Notes under the pieces: generated by a model | What the model was told of the DNA's origin: nothing | The model's input: only the letters and a program-made list of their open reading frames with translations | Database searches by the model: none | Assembly (NCBI RefSeq): GCF_037975245.1 | Contig: NC_092579.1 | Span: 317,001-381,000, forward strand | Source of the DNA: Apostichopus japonicus | Taxonomy: Eukaryota > Echinodermata > Holothuroidea > Aspidochirotida > Stichopodidae | Direction: 5' to 3' | Length of the DNA stretch: 64,000 nt | Shown here: one piece after another, positions 48,636-60,500 of the stretch | Layout: every line of letters begins with the position of its first letter | Position numbering within the stretch: the first letter of the stretch is position 1 | Translations under genes and position numbers: made by a program

Positions 48636-49179
48636 CCAAATTACTTGTTAAGGAGACCATAGCATAGGCCTCCTTAATGCAGCAAATGAAGATTTTTTTT
48701 TATTGGTTACCTAATATTTTAAACAAAACTTAAAGCCAGTTGGTTGTAGAACAATCAATACTAGATCTGCAAATTTTCTTTTGTGGTAAAACTGGCGTTG
48801 TGTTATGGTTTTACGTAACAGTTACAATTACACGGGCTATAGCCTGTTATTCAACGTCTATTAGTTAGGTCTAGACCCCATGTTACCACTTCTAGTACTA
48901 TAGGGTTACACTGTACAGAATGTCACATTTTCCTTGCACTGTAAGTAACAACATTCTAGAAGCTTCGCTACGAAGTTAAGTAGCAGGATCATCGACATTT
49001 GAGATAATTTAAATCATATTATGGTCTTAATAACTGTGGTTTTGTTTATGCTCAACGGACCAGTTTCGATGCAGGATAGTCCAACCGATCTGCTTGGGGA
49101 CTTCGATCGGCAGCGACACGTCTGGGCCACCGGGATCGTTTTACAATTCTTCTGCAAGGGACTCAATTGATAGCGAAAA

Positions 49180-49314
49180 ACACCGATATCTTCATCACCC
49201 TCGAAAACTATTTCCTCATCTTCTTCAAGAAAATCATTTTGTCAAAGCTTGTTGAAGTTTCCGAGAGATGAAGTCCCATTTCCTCGGAATCGAAAGATTC
49301 GGGAGAAGACATTT
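49180..49314 (-). pseudogene. Broken acidic reading frame, unidentified
   Basis: On the minus strand, MSSPESFDSEEMGLHLSETS runs to a stop after about 35 codons. Shifting frame by one base near 49,229 continues with a strongly acidic stretch (NDFLEEDEEIVFEGDEDI) and then GVFRYQLSP. The Ser/Glu/Asp-rich head followed by a PYxFEP-like motif resembles N-termini of transposon-linked invertebrate proteins with a P2X7-type cysteine domain, but that domain is not seen, so the identity is only a guess. Confidence 0.4.
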
Positions 49315-49847
49315 TCAATTGATGAGGAGAGTGTTGTGGTTACATGTACTGTAGTAAACTGTATGACGTCGTATCGGTAAAAAGTGGGGAGTCGGCTTTG
49401 GCTGAAATGGTTCCTTTAATGATGTCATATGAACTGTGGTGGGCAGCTTTGAATTTTTTTTATTAGTGGCAGCTCGGGAGGTCTCTAGGGAATACTTTGA
49501 CAGCGAATTTCTGGCGTTTGAAGCCGTATTTATGGAAAGTTGTGCATGGGTGGTGTTGTAGTGATGTAGATAAACAATTCCAAGACATGTAAACCCACTA
49601 AATGGCGGTATCTTTTTCATTTTTGATGCCATATCGAAAACTACAACCAAATAAGGTGGCGCTGTTTGTAAAACTAAAATGAAACTTGTGCTTACAGCCT
49701 AGGCTGCAACCTAAGCTCTATCCTAATAATCTAGTCTCGGAGCCAGATTTTATCCTGCTACAGTCAAATTCTATCTTCTCCATCCTCCTAAATTATTTCA
49801 ATGTGCCTAATCATTTCAGTAAGCCATTCTGTACCTCCAAAACACCC

Positions 49848-49932
49848 CGGTACTTTACGCTGACAAAACGTTGTTTTCCGCTGACAAATTGTGTGTGCGG
49901 AAAGCACCGTTTTGTTTCAGCGGAAAGTACCG
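49848..49932. repeat. Imperfect palindrome (hairpin-forming)
   Basis: CGGTACTTTACGCTGACAAA pairs with TTTGTTTCAGCGGAAAGTAC at the other end: arms of about 23-25 bp with a few mismatches around a 35-base centre that repeats part of the arm (TTTCCGCTGACAAA). It may be a minimal foldback element; no target duplication could be defined. Confidence 0.6.
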
Positions 49933-50140
49933 TGTGTGGAGAACTACTTAGGTAGTCTGACCACTGACATGACATCAAATGGAGGACATGTCTGGAGGCA
50001 TTGTGAGCCAGGTTGGGCCTCTGGGACAACTGCATTTGTATTCATTATTAATTGACCCTTAATCCTAGGTCCCCCATACATATTTTCCTGGCTCCTGCCC
50101 AGGGCTGTACCCCTCCACTTCATGAGGCCTAGATACATGA

Positions 50141-51008
50141 CAGGGGCGTAGCCAGGATTTCAAAAGTTGTAGGCACGACCATCTGAGCGGAGCGCCACCA
50201 TCGGTTGGTGTGGAGTGTACAAGAAAATTTTTGGTTTTACAAACCCCCAGATGGCCGGAAACAGCCCTTCCCGAGTGTTCATTCTGGTTCCCTGGCCTCT
50301 TGCTAACTTGAGACACCTCATTCAATATCACTTTTAAACCCCAAAAACAAACAAGTTAAAATAGTACGTACTTCAATACTACATAATGTATTTAAAATTA
50401 GCAAGGTACATGTACAGAGTAGTCTTATTTTTCAACTTCTGATACTTGTAGATACAAAGATAGTCCAGAAATGTCTTTGATATAGCCAGTAATTGTCTTT
50501 GATACAACTGTAGCTAGTAAATGTTTATCGAAAAGGCTGTTTTGGAACTTGGAATGCCGATCGTGACAACAACAGGCAACAAAGTGCTGCAGCTCTATAA
50601 AGTCTGTTAACCAAAGATAGGCTTATATATTTGACTGTGGAATGTTTCTCAACTGAAATATCTGCGAAAACGGGTTCTTAACTAGATGTTAAAAAACTGA
50701 CAAGATCGGATCCTAGTCTTATTCGGCGGGTAGAGTGTTGAATGAAACGGCACGCGATAGAGATTACAGCCAAGATGACAGAAGAATGGGTCACCTAATT
50801 TAGCCATATTCTTGCTACGTTCATTTCAATAGTTTTTTCTGTCTAGACTCTTAAACTCGTCCAGCAAGCTTATGGATTTGAATTATGGGTGTTTAATAAA
50901 AAAATAATAACTTGGCCAAAAAAAGTGTAGGCCCGGGCCTACAGTGCTACATATGGCTATGCCCCTGTAGGCCCGGGCCTACAGTGCTGAATACTGGCTA
51001 CGCCCCTG
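50141..51008. mobile_element. hAT-like element with CAGGGGCGTAGCCA ends
   Basis: Left end CAGGGGCGTAGCCAG and right end TGGCTACGCCCCTG are inverted repeats. Five bases, CATGA, are repeated directly at both junctions (50136-50140 and 51009-51013) rather than a full 8. The right terminus is tandemly doubled: GGCCCGGGCCTACAGTGCT with a terminus-like ATGCCCCTG occurs at about 50,930-50,968 and again to 51,008. The internal segment 50,170-50,290 is a reverse-complement homologue of 5,620-5,750. No transposase. Confidence 0.75.
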
Positions 51009-51013
51009 CATGA

Positions 51014-52218
51014 TAAGATGACATGGGTTGCTAGTCATGAACCATGTTTCAAACCTTGTGGGAAATCCTGCAAATTACCTAATTCATGTTAATTAGTTCT
51101 ACGACAATATATTTAGAGAATAAATGCAATTTTTCAATTAAGTTAAAGTGAAGTTGCAAAGATATTAACTGTAAAGAAATTGTACACTTGTGTGGAGTAC
51201 TGTAGGCCTTTGTACTGTACATTTATGCAGAAGCCAGTACAGTTAACACGCAAGTAAACTTTGTGTGCTGTATGATTGGGGTCTTTCCGTGTCAAATCAC
51301 AGATGGCTGAACATTGCTACAAGCTCTCTAGAAATAACCATCCTCCTTGCATGATAAGAGCACCATAAAATAAGCATACAGTACTTTTACACAGGCTTTT
51401 GAGTCCTGGTTTTGTATTTCGAGGTCCGTCCTTAATAGTAATATGCATGTTTCAAGGTCATTGTCAATATACTTTCTAGTTTAGATACTTATAATTAAAA
51501 GACATTAATACTGTAACATGGATGTCAATCAATACAAATGTACATCAATACATACTAGGGTGAGTTTGTATTTAAGCAAAAACATATACCTATATACTGG
51601 ACATTACTCTCCATCAACAACAACCAGGGTTGACTAAAAGTAAAAGTTACTTGACAAACTTTCTAAAATAAACAGCTGACAGATTGACTTCTTCTGTCAT
51701 AAAATTCAAATTAACTAAATTATACTATTCTAATGTGACACTGACGAATACCTGGTATTACCAGGTACTGTATATCAGGAATTTTCGCAGAACCGCTACT
51801 TCCAGCATTAAATGTACTACCAAACTCTAGCATGAACCTATGGACACTAGCCTAGCCAAATGTATTTGCAGTTTTAAGACAACGATTTTCCCATCTCTGT
51901 TTTTTTCTTTTGCCGCAGCTTATTTAAAGATTTGATTAAAATGAAAAATAAAGTATGAAAAATCAGAGTTGTTTACGTGTCTTTCATTTCAAGCTGGACC
52001 CTATTAAAAGTATTATAAACTCACACCATTATCTAACACCAGCCATTGGAATGTTTCTCATTCTACATTACTATCATACTATATTACACTATTTAATGGT
52101 TTCTTATGAAAATCATTGTATTGGAATCTCATAGGCCTTAGTTTTCATTCCTCGATCCCTTTCACCTCGTCTCAAACCAACCACAAGAAAAATGGGCCTA
52201 CATGATCTACTGAATGTA
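51014..52218. other. Intergenic, no feature recognised
   Basis: AT-rich unique sequence without a supported reading frame or repeat. It may include the SNX29 promoter or 5' exon, which I cannot place. Confidence 0.4.
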
Positions 52219-52850
52219 ATCAGCACTGTACTGTGTGTAGTACTAGCACAGGTATGTGTATCCTGCCTAAGCAGTAACAGCACTGTACTGTGTGTAGTAC
52301 TAGCACAGGTATGTGTATCCTGCCTAAACAGTAACAGCACTGTACTGTGTGTAGTACTAGCACAGGTATGTGTATCCTGCCTAAACAGTAACAGCACTGT
52401 ACTGTGTGTAGTACTAGCACAGGTATGTGTATCCTGCCTAAACAGTAACAGCACTGTACTGTGTGTAGTACTAGCACAGGTATGTGTATCCTGCCTAAAC
52501 AGGAACAGCACTGTACTGTGTGTAGTACTAGCACAGGTATGTGTATCCTGCCTAAACAGTAACAGCACTGTACTTTGTGTAGTACTAGCACAGGTATGTG
52601 TACCCTGCCTAAACAGGAACAGCACTGTACTGTGTGTAGTACTAGCACAGGTATGTGTACCCTGCCTAAACAGGAACAGCACTGTACTGTGTGTAGTACT
52701 AGCACAGGTATGTGTATCCTGCCTAAACAGTAACAGCACTGTACTGTGTGTAGTACTAGCACAGGTATGTGTACCCTGCCTAAACAGGAACAGCACTGTA
52801 CTGTGTGTAGTACTAGCACAGGTACTGTATGTGTATCCTGCCTAAACAGG
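52219..52850. repeat. 57-bp minisatellite upstream of SNX29
   Basis: About 11 copies of AGCACTGTACTGTGTGTAGT, ACTAGCACAGGTATGTGTAT and CCTGCCTAAACAGTAAC. The period is 19 codons, so open frames of about 200-230 codons appear on both strands; they are by-products. Each unit holds ACAG|GTATGT, which resembles a 5' splice site. Confidence 0.95.
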
Positions 52851-53092
52851 ATAGTAATGTGCGGAATCGGTTTAAGAACGACTACACCAGGTAAAGTTAA
52901 AATGTACTACAAATGTTGTGTGCAGGGTATTCATATTGCAGAAGACAGTGCTACTGCTATTTACAATAAACAGGTATGAATATACGTATTGCGCAAATTA
53001 GTTTCTGCCCAAAATAATTTGTTAGAGCATTTGATAAACTATGTGAGTGAAAAGGAACTCGACAGAACCATTTGGCGGGAATCTGTGCTTGC

Positions 53093-53386
53093 GGCCAGAG
53101 TGCATGAAGAATAAGAAACATTGAATCTGCTTCGGAAGTTTTTTCCCGAAATTCAGCAAACACGTTTTGAGATCTTAAAGTATAACACAGGAAATCATTG
53201 TAAAACTTGTGTTTTTATTGTCTGGGTAATACATAATAAACTTCAAAACTCAGTTAACCTGAAGCAAAATTGTATTAACAAATTGTGCCATGTTTGGTGA
53301 TAAATTACTCCTAAAGTATATGCTGAATTTCGGAAACAAACTTCCGAAGCAGATTCAATGTTTCTTATTCTTAATGCACTCTGGCC
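53093..53386. mobile_element. Small element with long inverted arms (MITE-like)
   Basis: GGCCAGAGTGCAT followed by GAAGAATAAGAAACATTGAA, CTGCTTCGGAAGTTT and CCGAAATTCAGCA (53093-53158) is the reverse complement, with few mismatches, of 53321-53386. Arms of about 66 bp flank a 160-bp AT-rich core with no coding capacity. A diverged partial copy is in the RPL10 intron at 38.85-38.95 kb. Homology extends beyond the right arm, so the true ends may lie outside. Confidence 0.65.
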
Positions 53387-54310
53387 AGGTGGGTTTAATG
53401 GAGAAAAGCTGTCGCAATCGAAAGAAAGAAATTTAATAGCGAAAAATTCAAAAATATTTCAAGAATATTTGGCAGTTTTATGTTATTTTAACTCCACAAT
53501 AAATGTTGGATTACCCTACCATGTTGAATTACTCTTTCTATGAGGTAAGTTCTATAGGTTTTCTCTAATAGGAGGGTAGTGGGAGGTTCAACTGCTGAGA
53601 AATAGGACCTCACAAATCAAGTAAATGCAAAATGACACTTGGTCAGCAAATTTCAAACGGTCATACTGTTAATCTGACAATTTAGAAGCAAATTTTCAAA
53701 GTGTGCTCTTTTCATGACCAGTCTTCTAATCATACAAGGAGGGTTGTAACATTTGGAGGTTGAACTACAAACTTCTCCAAACTGATGATTTGATATGGAA
53801 TGACCCATTCCCTAAACACCAAACATTTAGTGTTCAACTGGTACTTCCAGTAAAGACTTGGTCATTTATTGGTCAACTGGCACTTCCAGTAAAGACTTGG
53901 TCATTTATTGGTCAACTGGCACTTCCAGTACTTCTGGTACTTCTAGTACAGACTTGGTCACTATCCTCTCATAGCTGGATAGCTCAGTTACTGGAGAACA
54001 ATATTTGTAATCATGCTTGAGCCCACTGCTACAAATTATGTTCTAACCAAAAATGTGTTGGATCTCATCAAACTCACTTAAATCCTCCGCTTAAATTGTT
54101 TCCTCATGGTGACATTGAATTCTACTACTTTTGCTACAATAAAGAATTCCAAATTCTTTAGATTAGTGATCATGTAAAGCTGAATGTTGTACTTTTTATG
54201 GACAGCTGTGGTTAAGAAAAGACCTGACATTATACAAATGCAAATAGCAAGTAACTACTTCTTGATTCTGAATGGAGTTGTTGACATTATTTTATTTTGG
54301 TTTTCCACAG
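53387..54310 (+). other. Sequence upstream of the SNX29 start exon
   Basis: Mostly unique. At 53,840-53,950 there is a short direct repeat (TGGTCAACTGGCACTTCCAG, TAAAGACTTGGTCATTTAT, then CTTCTGGTACTTCTAGTA). No coding exon recognised. Confidence 0.5.
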
Positions 54311-54320
54311 ATGAAGCAAG

Positions 54321-54526
54321 ATGCTTAAGCAAACTGCAGACATCGATCGTCAGAATCTTTTAGACCGATTGTTAGATGCTGTGAAACAATGTCAGGTCAG
54401 GTTTGGGGGTAAAAGTGAGTTAGCCACCGACCAGGATAGCAGAGTATCATGTTTGTGTGCCCAATTTGAGATCATACTTTCTCATGGCTTGAAGAAATCC
54501 TCAGCAAATCCTTTAAGTGCTTTGAA
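54321..54526 (+). CDS. SNX29: SNX29 first coding exon
   Basis: The acceptor TTTTCCACAG ends at 54310, so a noncoding exon lies upstream. ATG at 54321 begins 68 codons ending ANPLSALK; donor TTGAA|GTAAGT. A second ATG at 54311 opens a 5-codon frame (stop at 54326-54328) that overlaps the true start. Confidence 0.93.
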
Positions 54527-57500
54527 GTAAGTGTTCGCCCTCCATTGGCATAGAATGTGGTTCACATGACAACAAGCATCCTACAAGGACCACATCTAAA
54601 TAACTCATAACCTCTTAACCTACAGAACTAGAGATGTGGTCCTATGAAAGTATGTAACTAGTCTTTGACAGCTAACTATTGTCTATATCATCATGGAGGT
54701 AATGATATCATGGACAGGAAGCTTTGTAGTAGTATTCTGTGTTGTCATCAGGCACTTGTTATTGAAGCATATCCATTTGGATGAAATTTGATCCATGATG
54801 TCATTTTTGGTAGGTTGTGGCAATATACATGTATATGAAGATGAGGCTGCATGGCAAATACATGGCATAAAGTTTCAATTTTCAAGTTTTGCTAAGTAGG
54901 TAAGGTGTTTATTTATTAAATCAAAACAAACACCTTCTTTGGTGACTGATGAGGCCTTACAATGCCAATCAATCAGTTTGCTTCAGTGGTTGACAAATAG
55001 ATAATAGTGAAGTAAGGCTTTAGGTTTACAGTTTGTTATTGTAGTGATGAAGATGGATGTAAGCTTGAAGCAATTTGTGGGTAACTAACAGAACTTACCT
55101 TCAATTGCAGTAACCGTTTATCTTTGAGTGCAGGTTCATTAAAAACTACCAGTTTTTTCCCTTCAAATATCAACATTTTCTTCCAGACAAATGACAGGGC
55201 TTCCTATGATCCCTGGAGACCAAGATGTAGGTGAGTGGATACAGTTATGATTCAGGTCATTAATTAGTCAGCTAATTATGTAGATCAGTTAAGAACATTT
55301 ACTGTTAGTTTAACTAGTAGACACTTCCAGACAAATGACAGGGCTTCCTATGATCCCTGGAGACCAAGATGTAGGTGAGTGGATACAGTTATGATTCAGG
55401 TCATTAATTAGTCAGCTAATTATGTAGATCAGTTAAGAACATTTACTGTTAGTTTAACTAGTAGACACTTCCAGACAAATGACAGGGCTTCCTATAATCC
55501 CTGGAGACCAAGAGGTAGGTGAGTGGATACAGTTATGATTTAGGTCATTAATTAGTCAGCTAATTATGTAGATCAGTTAAGAACATTTACTGTTAGTTTA
55601 ACTAGTAGACACTTCCAGACAAATGACAGGGCTTCCTATGATCCCTGGAGACCAAGATGTAGGTGAGTGGATACAGTTATGATTCAGGTCATTAATTAGT
55701 CAGCTAATTATGTAGATCAGTTAAGAACATTTACTGTTAGTTTAACTAGTAGACACTTCCAGACAAATGACAGGGCTTCCTATGATCCCTGGAGACCAAG
55801 ATGTAGGTGAGTGGATACAGTTATGATTTAGGTCATTAATTAGTCAGCTAATTATGTAGATCAGTTAAGAACATTTACTGTTAGTTTAACTAGTAGACAC
55901 TTCCAGACAAATGACAGGGCTTCCTATGATCCCTGGAGACCAAGATGTAGGTGAGTGGATACAGTTATGATTTAGGTCATTAATTAGTCAGCTAATTATG
56001 TAGATCAGTTAAGAACATTTACTGTTAGTTTAACTAGTAGACACTTCCAGACAAATGACAGGGCTTCTTATAATCCCTGGAGACCAAGATGTAGGTGAGT
56101 GGATACAGTTATGATTCAGGTCATTAATTAGTCAGCTAATTATGTAGATCAGTTAAGAACATTTACTGTTAGTTTAACTAGTAGACACTTCCAGACAAAT
56201 GACAGGGCTTCCTATAATCCCTGGAGACCAAGATGTAGGTGAGTGGATACAGTTATGATTTAGGTCATTAATTAGTCAGCTAATTATTCATTAATTAGTC
56301 AGCTAATTATGTAGATCAGCTGCTGAAGCTAATACCTATGTGTAGCTGTTGTAATTCTGCGGATGTTAATTTTCACAATCCATCTACTGTAGTATTTATA
56401 TAATATATATTGCAATGTACTGTCAAGTTATTAGAATGAAAACCAATGTTCCTACTTACTCTAAGATATTAGAGTGGAAATACACCTTTAGCGCCTGACT
56501 TTGGACTACCATGATTTAATTTGGGCGGTAAATCTGCTTGCTCATCAAAACAACTCCATCCATTATTATAGAATAATTATACAATATCTAATAACTCAAT
56601 CAAAAAAACTCTCTTAACTTGATTTAAACAACAGTTCAAGCACAATTTGTCCATGACAAATATGCATTTTAAATCTGTTTTCAAGGTTGTGAGATCAATG
56701 ATAAAGACATGGTCATTACTTCACCCATATCAAGGTATTGAAACAGGGAAAGGATATATTTCTTTGAGCAGTTTTATCCATGATAGAAGCATGAAAAAGG
56801 AAAGCAAGAACATAATTTTTCCTAAATAATAAACACAGGAAAAAGTTGATTTTTTATGCTTAATGGAGAAACTGTAAAGTTGTTTGTTTTTATCTAAAAA
56901 TGGAGGCTTTAAACTTGTTTCCCAGAGCCCTATCATGTAAAGTTATTTGTTTTTATCTATAGATGGAGGCTTCCCAGAGCCCTATCATGTGACTGTTGAG
57001 TTCATATTTTGACAATTTGACAGCACAGTAGAGAACACTGTTTGTCTTTACATAGGTTTTATTATAGCACACTAACTATATTTGGATTGATGTGAAGTCC
57101 TTGGAGGATTGAGACAATATGATATGTGTCTAGCCTTGCCTTGTGTTAAGTAACACTATAGGGTGTTTGATGCCACACATATTGCCTTGGCTTATGTTAA
57201 GTAACACTATGGGGTGTTTGAAGCCAAACATACATGTACATGTAACATGCCTTTAGAAAACTGGTAGGGGTGACTTATATATGAATGTACAGTATTTGAG
57301 TGATAACATCAGGTCAAGTTCCTTTAGCTTGCAATACACCCCTCCCCCTCCTTCCATGTCCCTACACACACCTAACAATACACCCTTCCATCTTCCATGC
57401 CCCTTCATACACATTACACCCCTCCCCTCCTTCCATACCCCTACACACACTTTGAAATTACACCCCTCCATCTTCCATGCCCCTACACACACATTACACC

Positions 57501-60500
57501 CCTCACATCCTTCCATGCCCCTACACACACCTTGCAATACACCCCTCCATCTTCCATGCCCCTACACACACATTACACCCCTCCCCTCCTTCCATGCCCC
57601 TACACACACCTTGCAATACACCCCTCCATCTTCCATGCCCTACACACACATTACACCCCTCCCATCCTTCCATGCCACTACACACACCTTGCAATACACC
57701 CTCCATCTTCCATGCCCCTACATAGACATTACATCCCTCCCCTCCTTCCATGCCCCTACACACACCTTGCAATACACCCCTCCATCTTCCATGCCCCTAC
57801 ACACACGTTACGACCCTCCCATCCTTCCATGCCCCTACACACACCTTGCAATACACCCCTCCATCTTCCATGCCCTACACACACATTACACCCCTCCCAT
57901 CCTTCCATGCCACTACACACACCTTGCAATACACCTCTCCATCTTCCATGCCCCTACATAGACATTACATCCCTCCCCTCCTTCCATGCCCCTACACACA
58001 CCTTGCAATACACCCCTCCATCTTCCATGCCCCTACACACACATTACGACCCTCCCATCCTTCCATGCCCCCTACACACACCTTGCAATACACCCCTTCA
58101 TCTTCCATGCCCCTACACACACATTACGCCCCTCCCATCCTTCCATCTCCCTACACACACCTAACAATACACCCCTCCATCTTCCATGCCCCTACATAGA
58201 CATTACATCCCTCCCCTCCTTCCATGCCCCTACACACACCTTGCAATACACCCCTCCATCTTCCATGCCCCTACATACACATTACACCCCTCCCATCCTT
58301 CCATGCCCCTACACACACCTAACAAATATGTCCTTCCATCTTCCATTCCCCCACATACACATTACACCCCTCCCATCCTTCCATGCCCCTACACACACCT
58401 TGCAATACACCCCTCCATCTTCCATGCCCCTACCCCTCCATCTTTTATACCCCTACACACACATTACACCCCTCCCATCCTTCCATGCCCCTACACACAC
58501 CTAACAATGTGCCCTTCCATCTTCTATGCTCCTACATACACATTACACCCCTCCCCTCCTTCCATGCCCCTACACACACCTTGAATACACCCCTCCATCT
58601 TCCATGCCCCTACACACACATTACACCCCTCCCATCCTTCCATGTCCCTACACACAACTAACAATACACCCCTCCATCTTCCATGCCCCTACATACACAT
58701 TACATCCCTCCCCTCCTTCCATGCCCCTACACACACCTTGCAATACACCCCTCCATCTTCCATGCCCCTACACACACAGTACACCCCTCCCATCCTTCCA
58801 TGTCCCTTAACACACCTAACAATACACCCCTCCATCTTCCATGCCCCTACATACACATTACACCCCTCCCCTCCTTCCATGCCCCTACACACACCTTGCA
58901 ATACACCCCTCCATCTTCCATGCCCCTACACACATTACACCCCTCCCATCCTTCCATTACCCTACACACGCCTAACAATATGCCCTTAAATTTTCCATGC
59001 CCCTGCATACACATTACACCCCTCCCCTCCTTCCATGCCCCTACACACACCTAACAATACACCCCTCCATCTTCCATGCCCTTACATACACATTACACCC
59101 CTCCCCTCCTTCCATGCCCCTACACACACCTTGCAATACATTCTTTCCCTCCATCTTCCATACCCCTACACAACATTACACCCCTCCCTTCCTTCCATGC
59201 CCTTACACACACATTACACCCCTCCCATCCTTCCTTGTCCCTACACACACCGAACAGTACACCCTTCCATCTTCCATGCCCCTACATACAAATTACACCC
59301 CTCCCCTCCTTCCATGCCCCTACACACACCTTGCAATACACCCCTCCATCTTCCATGTCCCTACACATACATTACACCCCTCCAATCCTTCCATGCCCCT
59401 ACACACACCGAACAATACACCCCTCCATCTTCCATGCCCCTACATACAAATTACACCCCTCTCCTCCTTCCATGCCCCTACACACACCTTGCAATACACC
59501 CCTCCATCTTCCATGCCCCTACACACATTACACCCCTCCCATCCTTCCATACCCCTACACACGCCTAACAATACACCCTTAAATTTTCCATGCCCCTACA
59601 TACACATTACACCCCTCCCCTCCTTCCATGCCCCTACACACACCTAACAATACACCCCTCCATCTTCCATGCCCTTACATACACATTACACCCCTCCCGC
59701 CCCTACACACACCTTGCAATACATTCTTTCCCTCCATCTTCCATACCCCTACACAACATTACACCCCTCCCTTCCTTCCATGCCCTTACACACACATTAC
59801 ACCCCTCCCATCCTTCCTTGTCCCTACACACACCTAACAATACACCCTTCCATCTTCCATGCCCCTACATACAAATTACACCCCTCCCCTCCTTCCATGC
59901 CCCTACACACACCTTGCAATACACCCCTCCATCTTCCATGCCCCTACACATACATTAAACCCCTCCAATCCTTCCATGTCCCTACACACAACTAACAATA
60001 CACCCCTCCAGCTTCCATGCCCCTACATACACATTACACCCCTCCCCTCCTTCCATGCCCCTACACACACCTTGCAATACACCCCTCCATCTTCCATGCC
60101 CCTACACACACAGTACACCCCTCCCATCCTTCCATGTCCCTTAACACACCTAACAATACACCCCTCCATCTTCCATGCCCCTACATACACATTACACCCC
60201 TCCCCTCCTTCCATGCCCCTACACACACCTTGCAATTCACCCCTCCATCTTCCATGCCCCTACACACACATTACACCCCTCCCATCCTTCCATGCCCCTA
60301 CACATGCCTAACAATACGCCCTTAAATTTTCCATGCCCCTACATACACATTACACCCCTCCCCTACTTCCATGCCCCTACACACACCTAACAATACACCC
60401 CTCCATCTTCCATGCCCCTACATACACATTACACCCCTCCCCTCCTTCCATGCCCTTACACACACATTACACCCCTCCCATCCTTCCTTGTCCCTACACA

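Noticed and set aside
52113-52845. Frames of about 200-230 codons on both strands with 19-residue repeats.
   Set aside because: 57-bp satellite with period divisible by three; no flanking coding signal.
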